A stretch of 64,000 bases of DNA from Loripinus fragilis (Eukaryota > Mollusca > Bivalvia > Lucinida > Lucinidae): contig OZ026526.1 of NCBI GenBank assembly GCA_964019695.1, positions 10,187,254-10,251,253 of the forward strand. Direction: 5' to 3'. The notes under the pieces are model-generated. The model was not told the origin of the DNA and ran no database searches. It saw only the letters and a program-made list of their open reading frames with translations. The position numbers and the translations under genes are program-made. How positions within the stretch are numbered: the first letter of the stretch is position 1; each line of letters begins with the position of its first letter. Of the stretch, positions 1 through 10,791 are shown piece after piece.

Positions 1-391
1 AAAATCTTGTCCTTTCCAATTCTCAGCAACTACTGACATAGGTTGGGAATCTTTATTGGTATCAAAAGTACATGTAGATGCCCATACATGTTTCACCAGC
101 ATGAAATGTAATGTCGAGAGGTATGGCCCCTTAGATAAATTTTGTATTGATTAACCCTGCTATTGTAGTCAGCACAAATTCTCCACTTCTACTGGTTGGA
201 TTTCAAAATTATTCGTTACATTATTGTTGACAAATTTATCCATTTTCTGTGAATGAAATTCAGGTACATCAGTATAAGATTCTAGAAATTGGCAATGTGA
301 AAATTTGAAAGTTTTAACTTATCAGAAATCTTTTTAGTCAATAATTTTTTATGTAAGTAAGTTTTGAATATAGGGTGTTTGAAATTTAAGT
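1..391. other. Left edge, intronic
   Basis: AT-rich sequence upstream of the first visible exon. No exon, repeat of a known family or promoter was recognised. Confidence 0.5.
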
Positions 392-631
392 ACAGTATAG
401 CCCCTTAACCCTTATTTTTTTATAACACACCTTGTTATAACACAGATTTCGATATAACATGGTCATGTGTTGCTCCAAAATTTTTTATTCCCTGGGATTT
501 TACAATGGAATTAGAGGAAAATGACCATTATATGTTCATTTTCCTATATTGTCCCTTTACAACATGATTCACTTATAACAGTGTTTTTCTATTGACCCCA
601 GACATAGTGTTATAAAGGGACTGCACTGCAT
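392..631. repeat. M-family foldback MITE (reference copy)
   Basis: CAGTATAGCCCCTTAACC and GTTATAAAGGGACTGCACTG are the ends. Inner arms built from GTTATAACACAGATTTCGAT and the complementary GATTCACTTATAACAGTG carry the AGGAAAATGACCATTATA centre. Confidence 0.65.
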
Positions 632-667
632 ATAATTACTGTACAAGTAAATTTTCATAATTTTTTG

Positions 668-1014
668 TAAAAAAGGCTGTTGTACAGGGCTTTTACCAGC
701 AATTTTGGGAAAAGGCCCCTGGCCAAGATTGGGAAAAAATAATCAACTTAACACAAAATAGGGAGAAATTAACGATATAGAACTAAACCAAGGGTAGAAA
801 ATCATGTTATTTTAGATTGTTTTATGCCAAGCAAACCACTTAAGCACAACTGTTTAAGTATCATTCTGATATGGGTCAATGTTTCTCATAAGTAGTAGTG
901 GTCTCTAAGGAAAGTACAAAAAAAAAAAAATTTACTTAATCTAAATTGGGAAAAACAGACAAGGAATTGGGAAAAAAGGTGGCTATTTTCACTTTGGAAT
1001 GGGGCCCTAGAGAA
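668..1014 (+). repeat. O-family repeat
   Basis: Starts TGTTGTACAGGGCTTTTACC and ends TTGGAATGGGGCCCTAGAG. The interior repeats TTGGGAAAA on both sides of an A-run. An inverted relative lies at 5536-5895. Confidence 0.7.
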
Positions 1015-1091
1015 TGGCGGAAAATCCCGTTATATCAAGGGCTATTATAATCGTGCTTGCGTTTTCAACATGTTTATTTATTTTTTTACAG

Positions 1092-1145
1092 AAGGAGCAG
1101 AAGAACCGAATCCAGGTCCAAATACAGGAGAAGTTTCAGATGCAG
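1092..1145 (+). CDS. Receptor gene, internal exon: extracellular stalk
   Basis: This 54-nt exon has a T-rich tract ending in TTTACAG before it and GTCAG after it. It is open in the frame set by the next exons: two bases complete a codon from an unseen upstream exon, then GAEEPNPGPNTGEVSDA, then one base carried over (phase 1). The peptide is acidic and rich in Pro, Gly and Asn, as expected of a flexible juxtamembrane stalk on the outer face. It lies directly before the transmembrane exon. Signal peptide and ectodomain exons must lie upstream of the window. The exon is short, so it rests mainly on splice sites and on phase agreement with the next exon. Confidence 0.6.
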
Positions 1146-1167
1146 GTCAGTTTGTCTTGTCACATAC

Positions 1168-1356
1168 GTTTAGATAAACAAAATTATTGAGCGTAAATTG
1201 GTTAATATTTTCTTACCCATCAGTTTTAACATATATTTTGGGTGCTCAAAAGAACTGTCTCATTGAGACGGTTCTTTTGAGTACCCACAACATATGTTTT
1301 GGTTGAGAAATAAGAAAATTAATATTTTGGTAAACGCTCTTAACTAAAGACCTGCT
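1168..1356 (+). repeat. A-family foldback MITE (reference copy)
   Basis: The core is a near-perfect hairpin, CTCAAAAGAACCGTCTCA then TGAGACGGTTCTTTTGAG. It is flanked on one side by TTTTCTTACCCATCAGTTTT and on the other by CATATGTTTTGGTTGAGAAA. About sixteen copies occur in this window in both orientations, all sharing the core. The element is 150-190 bp, has no coding capacity and lies 22 bp after the donor of the stalk exon. Confidence 0.8.
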
Positions 1357-1370
1357 CATTATTTTTCATA

Positions 1371-1534
1371 GGTTACTATTTTTCATGGATTACTCTTTTA
1401 TATGGGTTACTATTTTTCATGGGTTACTATTTTTCATAGGTTACTATTTTTTCATTGGTTACTATTTTTCATGGGTTACTATTTTTCATAGGTTACTATT
1501 TTTCATAGGTTACTATTTTTCATGGGTTACTATT
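1371..1534 (+). repeat. 17-bp minisatellite, about 9.6 copies
   Basis: The unit AGGTTACTATTTTTCAT is repeated head to tail. Variants alternate between ATAGG, ATGGG and ATTGG at the junction. The array lies in the intron between the stalk and transmembrane exons. The open frame across it is a by-product of the repeat, not a gene. Confidence 0.9.
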
Positions 1535-1540
1535 CTTCTC

Positions 1541-1709
1541 TTAACCCTAGTCATGCTGAATATTTTTATGCCCTACATTCCACCCTAATTTTTATTTTGT
1601 TAACCAGAATAGAAAACAGTGTTGATGCTGATCATAAGAAGCAAGCTGATCTGGATCTGCAGTGTTTTCAATAAATGATAAATCCAGGCTCAGCATGACA
1701 AGGGTTACA
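1541..1709. repeat. B-family foldback MITE
   Basis: TTAACCCTAGTCATGCTGAA at the left is mirrored by TTCAGCATGACAAGGGTTA-type sequence at the right (CTCAGCATGACAAGGGTTA). The inner arms are AACAGTGTTGATGCTGATCA and TGATCTGGATCTGCAGTGTT. Other copies lie near 15008, 15688, 22379, 24163, 25973 and 45260. Confidence 0.65.
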
Positions 1710-2035
1710 TTGCCCTTTGATGGATGGGAAGGTGGTTGGGGAGGGGGTGGGGCAAATATTGATTCAGATTTGCCAAATTTTTAAAAGAAAACCGCATCTT
1801 AAGCTACCATGTACAAAATGTGCTCTTAACATTTAATTTTTAATTTCCTCTGAAAATAATAAGACAGTTCTTTTAAGACAGTTAAAGCTCATTGATAAGA
1901 AGGTATTCACATTTTTTGGCCCAAATTTTTGTTTTATTGGACCTTTGTCTAAGAATATTGAAAACTGATTGCAAAATCTATTTGAGCCAACATATTTAGG
2001 ATGAGCTTTCGCTACCCTTATAATGCATGCCCACA

Positions 2036-2222
2036 GGTTTAGATAAAAACAAATTCTGAGTGTAAAAATATAATATTTTCTTACCCATCAGTTTTAACAT
2101 GTGTTTTGAGTGTTCAAAAGAACTGTCTCATTGGGACGGCTCTTTTGAGTACGCACAACATATGATTTGGTTGAGAAATAAGATAATTAATTTTCTGTTC
2201 ACACTCTTAACTAAAGCCTGCA
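2036..2222 (+). repeat. A-family foldback MITE
   Basis: Same orientation and structure as the copy at 1168-1356, with core arms CAAAAGAACTGTCTCA and GGGACGGCTCTTTTG. It is slightly more diverged. Confidence 0.75.
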
Positions 2223-2535
2223 ATTGCCATTTTATTGGGCATGATCTGAATCAGCAGCGAAGGGCTCAGATTATGAGCCTGCACATCAGCAGTGTCACCA
2301 GAGCCATAGCTACTTCCATGCATAAAGCATGGAAAGAAGGATAATAAAGGCTCAGACAGAAAAAAGCCCCCCCCCCCTCTAGATAGCTGTGCATGCATGT
2401 TTGAAGAGAGACTGCATGCATTATAATGCAACTTGTTTCCTTTTTTCGCCCTTTTAAAGCCTGAAATAATCCTAGGATCCAACAGTAAATATAGGTGGTG
2501 CTTGGTTATTCTAAATGCATTAGCCCAATATGTGA

Positions 2536-2787
2536 TTAACCCTTTGTATTAGGGGAACCCCTAAACAAGTACTTTTATGAACAATGAAGACCCAGATGAA
2601 ATGCAGCATAATGCTGCATTTCATCAGGGTCTACACTGTGTGGCAAGATAAAAACAATCTTCAGGGACAGATAAAAATCATAATTTCGAAATTTCCTCCT
2701 GTGTCCCCTTAAAGTACACAATGGGCAATCCCATACTAATTGCATCAAAACATGTATGGGAAAATCCATCAGAATACAAAGGGTTAA
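2536..2787. repeat. D-family foldback MITE (reference copy)
   Basis: The terminal arms TTAACCCTTTGTATT and AATACAAAGGGTTAA are exact inverted repeats. The inner hairpin is GAAATGCAGCATAATGCTGC then ATTTC. The element ends 21 bp before the transmembrane exon. Further copies lie at 12078, 28617, 44527 and 58448. Confidence 0.85.
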
Positions 2788-2808
2788 AAATATGATTTTT
2801 GTTTTCAG

Positions 2809-2922
2809 GGGCAGGTGCAGGACTTATTGCAGGGGTCACCATCGGAGCGATTGCTTTCATCGTGATAGTTGTACTGCTTGTGTACTTCCTGTGGTACAGA
2901 CGGCGAGGAGGTGGTGATACCT
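2809..2922 (+). CDS. Receptor gene, transmembrane exon
   Basis: The acceptor is TTTTGTTTTCAG and the donor is GTAAGTTT, both near consensus. Two bases complete a Gly codon from the previous exon, 37 codons follow, and one base is carried over. The peptide starts AGAGLIAGVTIGAIAFIVIV, continues hydrophobic to about residue 29, and then meets Arg-Arg-Arg and a Gly linker. A single helix of about 23 residues followed by a basic stop-transfer means type I orientation, with the N side outside and the C side cytoplasmic. The small-residue spacing AxxxG near the start is common in helices that pack. A D-family foldback ends 21 bp before the acceptor and another element begins about 25 bp after the donor. 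Confidence 0.75.
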
Positions 2923-2949
2923 GTAAGTTTTTCTAGAGTTTAGAATGAA

Positions 2950-3398
2950 TCATCAGGCCCTACTTTTCCCTTCTTCTTTTATTTGCTCCTACTTTTTCCT
3001 ACTTTTTCTTAAAAATGCCCTACTATCCCTACTTATTCATTCTAAAATGTCATTTACGTGTAAAAATCCAGAATTTTTTCTCGCTCGCTTGAATTTAATA
3101 AATTATTTAATGTATTTGATCAGGGAGCGGGCTGCACAACATCTGAAAAAATTATTTTTAACCCCAAAAGGCTCTCTGTTTAGCTTGTACTAATGTCACA
3201 GCTATTATCCTGCTTATTAAGTGTGAAGTTTCTTATTTCTAACTACTCATTGTGATAAATTTTGTGTCTGGAAAGCCCTACTATCCCTACTTTTTTACAC
3301 CAATATAAATCCCTACTTTTTCACTACTTTTTCCAAATTTTAATCCCTTCTTTTTCCCTACTTTTTTTGTTGAAGGGCACTTGAAAGCCTGAATCATA
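2950..3398. repeat. CCCTACTTTTT-rich foldback
   Basis: TCATCAGGCCCTACTTTTCC at the left and TTGAAAGCCTGAATCAT at the right are rough inverted ends. Inside, variants of CCCTACTTTTTC recur about ten times. It starts about 25 bp after the transmembrane exon. Confidence 0.6.
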
Positions 3399-3409
3399 GA
3401 TCGAGATTA

Positions 3410-3588
3410 ACAATTTTTGTGTGTGTTAAATTGTGAATATTTTCGTACCCATCAGTTTTAACATTTATTTGGGTCTTCAAAAGAACAATCTCAATGAGAC
3501 GGTTCTTTTGAGTACTGACAACATATGTTTTGGTTGAGAAATAAGAAAATTTAATTTTGATTACACACTATTAACTGGAGGTCTGCTT
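3410..3588 (+). repeat. A-family foldback MITE
   Basis: The core CAAAAGAACAATCTCA/TGAGACGGTTCTTTTG lies between the CCCATCAGTTTTAACAT and ATGTTTTGGTTGAGAAATAA shoulders. Confidence 0.75.
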
Positions 3589-3589
3589 T

Positions 3590-4700
3590 ACAGTATTGGA
3601 AATGGAGATAATGCCAATCTTATCCAGTTTGGTTCAGGTGTTGATTGAAGTGGTCATGTGTGTAAAGTTTTGGATAAAAACTGATTGTCTGAATCAGTTT
3701 TGGATTTAGGCTTGACCTGGGACCCAGGGCATCAACAAAAGTTGAGTCCCATGTTAATTTTACGAAGTCCTGGAAAGTTTAGTTTCCAAACTGATACTTT
3801 TTGCAATGTTAAACACAAAAAAGTAAGCTAAAACTATCAATTAACTTTAACTCAAACATTTTCATTTTACATTAAGTGATTAACGATCAATTAAAAAAAA
3901 GCAAGAAAGAAGCAGACTTAGCAGTGATGGAATCTTCGACTATTAAACTTCTTTGCTTTCAAAAAGTCTTTACTTGGCCCTCTAGATCAAGATAATTTTA
4001 CCTGTGCCTGTTGAAAATCGCTGAACCTGTCTGTTAGCATTTTTGAACAGACAAAACATCTAATTGTAACATATTGGCCTCAGAATTAACTGTATTAAGT
4101 TATCTAAATGTTCCTAGTGTGATTCCTCAAGGCAACGCCATTTTTTACCCAGCAAATGGATTTTGGGAAAACCGTATATCATTATTTATAGCAGAGCCTC
4201 GTTCTGATTTCAACCGTTGCTATGAACAACGGATCTTGGAAATCCACAACTGAATACTATTTATAGCAGTCTCTTTGTGATTTTGAAGCATTGCAAAGTA
4301 CTAAAGACCGATATTCAAGGGTTTTAACTGTCTTTACCATTGACCTGGCTTAAGTTTGTTGAAAGTCCACTGCATTTGATCTTGCGTTACATGTACACAG
4401 GCTACTTGTCTATTTTGCGTACCATCGATTTTTGTTGCGTATTTTGATATTATTAAGGCGTAAACACGAACAGTGGTCTGAATCACATCAAAATTAATCG
4501 AATTGATAGGTCTGTATAAATGATTGAGGCTTGAGTGTATGGAACAATGGTTGCTGCTCTAATCTTAATCACTGTGCAAATGCCGCATTTAATTGCTGCA
4601 TTTCATCAGCATCTTCATTCGACGTTTAAGGGTTTCCAATTATTCAGTATCATGAGTATGCAAAAGGTCAATACTTAAAAAAGTGCTATTGAGTCAAACC
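3590..4700. other. Intron between transmembrane and cytoplasmic exons
   Basis: Mostly unique AT-rich sequence. A D-family fragment (GCATTTAATTGCTGCATTTC) lies near 4585. No coding signal. Confidence 0.5.
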
Positions 4701-4706
4701 ATTCAG

Positions 4707-4938
4707 GCCTAAATGAAATATATGTGTGGTTCCTGTTGCATACCAACAAAATTTAGGGTAGGTAGGTAGGGAAATTATTAAATTTTGTTGTAGCATTTAA
4801 CAAAGAAAATAGTGACAAAATCTGAAAAAGTGCCCATTTTAGGTATTTTTTCTCCAAAGACCATTTTAATGTTTAGGGTAGGGTTAAAAAATTAGGGTAG
4901 GTAGGCAACAGGAACCACACATATATTTCATTTAAGCC
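4707..4938. repeat. N-family foldback MITE
   Basis: AGGCCTAAATGAAATATATG and CATATATTTCATTTAAGCCT are the ends, followed inward by TGTGGTTCCTGTTGC and GCAACAGGAACCACA. TTAGGGTAGG repeats fill the interior. Confidence 0.8.
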
Positions 4939-5030
4939 TCATGAGAAATATTGTGAATTGATTTGTGGAAAAATGATTTATGAATGAAATTTATGAAAAT
5001 GAAATTTTATTTCTTTTTTATTTCTTTCAG

Positions 5031-5052
5031 ATAAAACTAGAGAAGAAACAGG
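5031..5052 (+). CDS. Receptor gene, 22-nt cytoplasmic micro-exon
   Basis: A long polypyrimidine acceptor (ending TTTATTTCTTTCAG) and a perfect GTAAGTTT donor bracket 22 nt. With the T carried from the transmembrane exon it reads YKTREET, with GG carried forward. Its entry phase (1) and exit phase (2) match the exons on both sides, which is the best evidence that so small an exon is real. It forms the membrane-proximal cytoplasmic segment. It contains one tyrosine but no ITIM or ITAM pattern. Confidence 0.65.
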
Positions 5053-5109
5053 GTAAGTTTTTACGAGACATCTAATACAGCTCTTCAGGTTTATTGTTTT
5101 AATTGATTT

Positions 5110-5347
5110 GAGCCGTGACATGGGATTTCCAACAATGTGGAATGTGCGACCAGCAAAGGCTCAGACCAGCCTGCGCATACGCGCAGACTGATCAGAGCCT
5201 TTGCTAGTCGCTTAGATATTCTATGACGGTTACGCTACGGACTGAAGATCATTTGAGGTGTCTATGCTTAAGAGGATGCTGCACAGGCTCGTCTGAGTCT
5301 ACACTTGTCAAAATGCCACATTGTTGTAAATCTCGTGTCGTGGCTCA
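5110..5347. repeat. H-family foldback MITE (reference copy)
   Basis: The outer arms GAGCCGTGACATGGGATTTC and AAATCTCGTGTCGTGGCTC pair. The inner arms include CCTGCGCATACGCGCAGACT. It follows the micro-exon at 5031 by 57 bp. Confidence 0.75.
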
Positions 5348-5535
5348 TTTGATTTCTTTACCTCCAAGTCGATCATTTTTCATTAATTTCTTGCCTTGGA
5401 AGAAATATATACATGTTCTATTCCACATGTGCTAAATTGTGTTGAGGAGAGGAATGGTAGAGTGTTTTAGACAGATTGAGGCGTGACTAGTCCCAGAATC
5501 AACAGAGGCACTGCAGTGCATTTTCTGCCCATCTC

Positions 5536-5895
5536 TAGGTGCTGAATTTCGGCCTCATTCCCAATCGAAAATAGCCACCTTTTTTCCCAATTCCCAATTA
5601 AGAAAAGTAAAAGTAAAAAAAAAAAAAAATACATTTTTTTTTACTTTTTTTAGAGACCACTTAACCACTAATGAGAAAAAATGAGCCATATCAGAATGAC
5701 ACTTAAACGCTTGTGCTTAAGTGTTATGGTTGGTATTACACAATCTAAAATATAACTTGATTTAGAGGATATATTTTGCTACCCTTGTTATGTTCTATGA
5801 TGCTAATTTCTCCCAATTTTGCTGTTAAGTCGATCATTTTATCCCAATTTTGGCCAAGGGCCTTTTCCCAAAATTGCTTGAAAAAGCCCTGCACT
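5536..5895 (-). repeat. O-family repeat, inverted copy
   Basis: CCTTTTTTCCCAATTCCCAA to GCTTGAAAAAGCCCTGCACT is the reverse complement of the 668-1014 copy. Confidence 0.7.
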
Positions 5896-6003
5896 TTGTT
5901 GTGTCCTTGAGCAAGACACATACTTTATCCTATGCTTAGTACTGGATGGGAATTCTTCCTGACATGACTGAAAAATTGTTCACATAGACTTAAAGCATCA
6001 ATT
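5884..6003 (+). repeat. SINE body, headless
   Basis: TTGTTGTGTCCTTGAGCAAG to TTAAAGCATCAA; the tRNA head and A-rich tail are missing. Confidence 0.6.
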
Positions 6004-6340
6004 TTCAAGATTTATTTTTTACCAAAATGTAGAACGAAGAAATTGGGAATGTTACATGTATGTACCATTTAGGGAAGTTTTGCTCATTTTTAAATTGGAA
6101 AGAGATTATATGATATTCAACCCCAAATTAGGCCAATGAAAATCCCTGAATCAACAAACCTTTTGAAAACTCTTGATTTTAAGGGAAAATATCTTGTGAT
6201 TCATCTACATGTACCAGCCGACGATTTTTCCCCATACTAGTGGCATCTTTTGACATGCTGACCTAAATAAACATTTTAGACCCTGATCCCCATAAAAGGT
6301 TGTGGCTGATCTTGATCAAATCTATTTGATAAATATAATC

Positions 6341-6587
6341 TTAACCCTTAAAGCGCCAAGAAAAAAAGGCATCTGAAAATGTTGTCTGCTGAAGTCATCT
6401 GCTGCAAAAAATTGCCTAACATTACTGACAAATTAAGTATAGAAGCAAACAGCTTGGGCCCAGAACAGACTGCTCCTATAGGAGCAGTCTGATCTGGATC
6501 CACACTGTTTGCCATAGAGGCTTCTTAAACATTTCAACAGACGAGAAAAGCAGACGACTTTTGTTGCGATTGGCGCATAAAGGGTTA
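6341..6587. repeat. F-family foldback with nested G-type hairpin
   Basis: The outer arms TTAACCCTTAAAGCGCCAA and TTGGCGCATAAAGGGTTAA mirror each other. Inside at about 6445-6525 is ACAGACTGCTCCTATAGGAG followed by CAGTCTGATC, a second hairpin type also seen near 35358 and 11210. Confidence 0.7.
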
Positions 6588-6646
6588 AAAAACATACAAA
6601 ATTACCCAGCATGCAAAAAGTTAATGGTTAACTATTGTTCTTCCAG

Positions 6647-6713
6647 TGGTTCAAATCCCAACCTAGCACCCAACGACGCAGATCTTTACGCAAAACCAGA
6701 CAAAGATAGAAAT
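6647..6713 (+). CDS. Receptor gene, shared cytoplasmic exon
   Basis: The exon lies between TTGTTCTTCCAG and GTAAGTAG. One base completes GGT, then 22 codons end exactly on a codon boundary (phase 0). The peptide is hydrophilic and contains NDADLYAKPDKDRN; the tyrosine in LYAKP could be a phosphosite but does not fit the ITIM consensus. Because the exon ends in phase 0 and every candidate downstream exon begins in phase 0, this is the natural branch point for alternative 3' ends. A MITE tail ends about 20 bp upstream and an L-family foldback starts 48 bp after the donor. Confidence 0.7.
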
Positions 6714-6761
6714 GTAAGTAGAAAATATTTTTATAACAGGTTTTGGGTCCATCATTGTTTA

Positions 6762-7181
6762 GGCCAGAATTTTTTTTATTAGTTGATTTACAAACCCTCC
6801 TACTATAATTTTCCATAAAGTAGAGAAAATATAAAATTTAATTTCTAAAATTATTTTTTTATTTTATCCACCGACTCTAAATATTATTTGTTTCGTTGGA
6901 TTTTTTTTTTGAGGTTCTGTTTGTGTACTTTGAGAGTGACACTATTAAAAGTGATTGTCCAGTCCAGATTTTTAGGAAAATGATAAAATATTTAAAGATT
7001 TAATACAAACTGTTGGTTTACCTTACTAGTTTTACTTTTTTTTATGGAGATATTAAAAAAAGCTCTAAAAAGGACCAGTTAACTGGTCATTTTCAGAGCT
7101 TTTTTATTTATTTTTTTTCGTCCCCCAGACCCTAAATCTGAAAAAAAAATCCCGTAAATCAACTATAAAAAAGTTCTGGCC
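6762..7181. repeat. L-family foldback, 420 bp
   Basis: GGCCAGAATTTTTTTTATTA at the left mirrors AAAAAGTTCTGGCC at the right, with TTGATTTACAAA/TAAATCAA next. The centre is TCTAAAAAGGACCAGTTAAC then TGGTCATTTTCAGAGC. It starts 48 bp after an exon donor. Confidence 0.8.
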
Positions 7182-7694
7182 TTAATAACTTATTTTTGAT
7201 TTGAAGCCCCCTAAACAGAGTTAAAGACCCATGGTTTAATTGAATTTTACAGACCATATCATTGCCCTAGATTCTGCAGCTGTTAAAGCTGGAGATGATT
7301 TGAATGAAATAGCAAACTCTTTTTCTAGAAAATGTAGAATGAATGCCAAATTCTAGAAAATGTAGGCAAAAAGGAGAATTTCATGACCCACTGTAGTAAC
7401 TTACCTTTATTATGTTGTGCTGCGATCATTCCCAGAGGTGGAGGTACTCTAAGTCTTATAGTCATATATTATGCGGTCATTTCTATAGTCGACTGATTTT
7501 AGCGTCTCTATTAAGGTAAGGCACAGAATATGATTATAGTTATCATAAAGCAAATTCTTGTTAATTTGGTGAAGTTAGACAATATAATGTACATGGACAG
7601 AAAAATCTGCATTTTTATTTTTATTTATTTGTCCTCAATTTTCAAAAAACCCTTGTCCTGCTGATCCCAGATTTACTGTTTACTGAAAACAGGA
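7182..7694. other. Intronic, no feature
   Basis: Nothing supported. TTCTAGAAAATGTAG occurs twice near 7325 and 7352. Confidence 0.5.
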
Positions 7695-7880
7695 CTTTAG
7701 TTAAGAGGGCGTAACAGAAAATAATTTTCTTATTTCTCAACCAAAACATGTTGTGGGTACTCAAAAGAACCGTCTCAATGAGACAGTTCTTTTGAGCACA
7801 CAAAATATATGCTAAAAATTATGGGCAAGAAAATATTTACAATTTTACACTGAATATTTTGGTTTATCTAAATCTGTGCT
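7695..7880 (-). repeat. A-family foldback MITE
   Basis: Inverted relative to the copy at 1168. The core is CAAAAGAACCGTCTCA/TGAGACAGTTCTTTTG. B-family-like sequence follows to about 7935. Confidence 0.75.
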
Positions 7881-8008
7881 GAAAATGAAGCATACATCCA
7901 GATCTAGATCAGATGGCTTCTAATGAATTAAGCCAGCTGACCTTATATCCACACGACTTTTCATTCTGATGGAAAAAAAAACAGGCCCATAACCAGATGG
8001 CTGGGGAC

Positions 8009-8362
8009 CCAGGGGGGTTCTCTCATTTTTTCTTCATACGTAGGCTCGGGCCCAGCATCTCCGTTCACCCCAATAAAATATCAGGAATTTCAAGCACCTC
8101 AAAAAAATATTTGAAATTTTAGCAACCCAAAAAAATATCCCCTATTCTGTACCTTACCCTTACGAAAATACCCTAAAATGCATAGAAATGATCCCTAAAT
8201 ATAGTCCAATTTTGTAATGACCCCCAAAAAATATCCACAAAATTTTCATACCTAAAAAAAATATTTACTTTTCTGAAAACACAAAAAAATATTGAAATTC
8301 AAAATTTTGAACCCCTAAAAATGACAGGAACCTACGTATGCATGAAATATCAGAGTACCCCC
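8009..8362. repeat. Foldback with AAAAAATAT-rich interior
   Basis: GGGGGTTCTCTCATTTTTTC then CATACGTAGGCTC is mirrored by GAACCTACGTATGCATGAAA and AGAGTACCCCCCTA. The interior repeats CCCAAAAAAATAT-like runs. Confidence 0.65.
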
Positions 8363-8611
8363 CTAGTACCTCCCCGCCCCTGGGGCTTGGGATGAGTGTT
8401 GTATGTTTAAATAAATAATCAGCATGACTAGGGTTATTACCCATATCTGGAGTCGAGGTTCAAGTGACAATGTAACAAAATGTAATTTCTCGATTTTTGT
8501 TTGGCTTGTGTTCACCATATAGCAACTGTATATAACCAAATCTCTATGTATATCTGTATGTGCTATATTTCTTCCAACTTTGGTACAGGAATATTAGAGG
8601 ATCTTACATGA

Positions 8612-8731
8612 GAGCTCATGTTTTATTGAATTTATTAAACGGGTTGAGGAAAAGAGATAAAATGAGAGGCTTGTTGAGCATTTTATCTCTTTTGCAAAAA
8701 GTTTGATAAATTCAATGATACAGGAGCATGA
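8612..8731. repeat. 120-bp foldback
   Basis: CATGTTTTATTGAATTTATT with AAAC pairs with GTTTGATAAATTCAATGATA and CATG. The inner arms AAAGAGATAAAATG and CATTTTATCTCTTTT also pair. Confidence 0.7.
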
Positions 8732-9007
8732 ATGTTAGATACTGTTTATCATAAGACATAACAATTATTTTGAAATCATATTTTTGGCGTGAAAACGTTA
8801 TAGTTTTGCCATGTGCGTGATGTTAAAAGGGTCATTTCATGACGTTTCCCGAAAATCTGTAAACCACTAGCTGTTTATCGATTTTAATGCACGGAGTTAT
8901 TTCACTTTCAGACGCGACGTCATATGATTTATGGTTCCAGCTGTTTCTGTATTATTATTCCAGGAAATGTACTTTCTTAAATAAATGCTCAGTGCACACT
9001 GTCACCC

Positions 9008-9249
9008 CATATGGACCTTGACAGGACAAAACATGTCTTCGGGGTTTCCAACAAAGACACAAACCATGGTTTGTCTTCACAGCTACAGAGACTAGCTAGA
9101 ACATTGAAATTCCATTTGTAGAAAGTTTACATATGATGCTATCCAAAAAGCAAATAACAAAGGTGCTGATCAGCCTGCACGGATGTGCAGGCTGGTCTGC
9201 ACCTATGTTGTTCGCAAACCCCAGAAGACATGTTTTCTCGCATCGTATA
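9008..9249. repeat. I-family foldback MITE (reference copy)
   Basis: ACATGTCTTCGGGGTTTCC pairs with AAACCCCAGAAGACATGT. The inner hairpin is CAGCCTGCACGGATGTGCAG then GCTG. Further copies are at 10220, 44148 and 54190. Confidence 0.75.
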
Positions 9250-9502
9250 TGGGCTTACTCATGCTATCATTGCTTTCATATAAATTCAGATATAAAGTTT
9301 TGAAGGTCTATAGTAAGGTGTTTAATTATAACTTCACTCTTTAAGCATGCCTCCTAGAAGTTTGACAATGAATTTCTTTTCTCTAAAGATTGTTTTTATC
9401 TTGACAAACAGTGCAGACCCTAATGATATGTAGCTCTCTGCTACATTTCTTCTAGGTCTTTACTGTTTACCAAAGTGCCCACTATGGGGATGGTTAAATA
9501 AA

Positions 9503-9676
9503 GCCAATAAAAAAGGTGTTTCGGGTAACGGGTCTGAACATTTTAGGTTGGGTAGGCACATCAAAAAAAATTTTCACCAAAGAAGCCTTTCAAAATGCAT
9601 AAAAGTATTTTTCCCAGAAAACCTGCAAAAACATCCTAGGTTTCACCAGTTAATTTAGGATGGGTCAGGTTAACCT
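9503..9676. repeat. N-related foldback MITE, partial
   Basis: GTGTTTCGGGTAACGGGTCT with TTTTAGGTTGGGTAGGCACA at the left and TTTAGGATGGGTCAGGTTAA at the right. Confidence 0.6.
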
Positions 9677-10219
9677 TAACACAGGTATTTTGGTTTTTGG
9701 TCTAATACGAGCACTATTAGATAATAAATATGGCCCATTATGTTTGCTACATGGGACAATCAGTACTGTAAACTGTCCTTTCCTTATTTTTCTCTTTGTC
9801 TCTCCACTTCTCTTGAAGATACTGTGGTATTTTGAAATTTGCTTGCCCTCAGCAAACCATTTACCATTCACACTGCCAGCAACTTGATAGAATTCTGTAA
9901 GAAACTCAGTCACTCACAGACAGTGATTATTTTCCTGCGCATCCTGCATCTTTTACTCATAATTTTGTCTCTGGGATGCAAAGTTTTTATTTCAACGAGT
10001 CCCACGATGCAATGGTATTGCAGATTTGTAATGAAAACTAGTGTTCTAAATAAATATGCAGTTGGACCCATTGATATATGAAACAGTGAGTCCCAGGACT
10101 CATAAGCCAAAAATTGTAAATGAATCACTATTGAAAATGAACAGGACTATTTTACAAAGTATACAAATTTACAAAATGATTTCCTATATTTGGACCTTGT
10201 CACAATAAACCTGATTTTG
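9677..10219. other. Intronic, overlapping open frames rejected
   Basis: Both strands carry open frames of 70-80 codons with ordinary AT-rich composition. No splice context or domain supports them. Confidence 0.5.
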
Positions 10220-10436
10220 TCAAATAGGAACAACATTGGTGCAGACCAGTCGGCGCATCTCTGCCCAGTCTGATCAGCACCTTTGTAAATTGCTCTCTGG
10301 AAAGTTTAAAGGCTAAACATGCTACATGCAAAATTTCAATATTCTTGATAGTCTCTATAGCTGAGCAGGTTGGTTTGAGTCTTAACTGGTCGCAAAACCT
10401 AGAAGGCTGGTTTTCTTGCGATGAGGTCCATTTGTA
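10220..10436. repeat. I-family foldback MITE
   Basis: The inner GTGCAGACCAGTCGGCGCAT region and the GCAAAACCTAGAAGGCTGGT right arm match the reference; the left outer arm is weak. Confidence 0.6.
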
Positions 10437-10508
10437 AGTAGGTACTTTGAGTTATTCACAGTCCACTGGATATGTATGTTTAAAGATATATTGTTTATTT
10501 TGTCTGAC

Positions 10509-10722
10509 TTAACCCTTAAAGTGCCAATCATGACTGCAGCAGACGACAAATTTTGTGACAACTTTCCTAATTTGCAAAAGAAATAAGGAATGACATTTCA
10601 TGAGAATTGTCTGCCAGCAGACGATTCTCATGAAATATAATGCCGTATTTGTTATTTTTGAAAAAAGTAGCAATATTTGAAATTGTCGTCTGCTGCAAAT
10701 TATAGGAGGCGCTTTATGGGTA
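10509..10722. repeat. F-family foldback MITE (reference copy)
   Basis: TTAACCCTTAAAGTGCCAAT and the inner pair ATGAGAATTGTCTGCCAGCA/GACGATTCTCAT, then GTCGTCTGCTGCAAATTATA at the right. Other copies are at 35879 and 51267. Confidence 0.75.
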
Positions 10723-10791
10723 AATTCTTTTTTGAATTTTTGCCTATATTGTTTTTAAGGATCAATTTCACTGACAGCTTTAAACCACTGT

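Noticed and set aside
1385..1588. 67-codon open frame
   Set aside because: It is the translation of the 17-bp tandem repeat.
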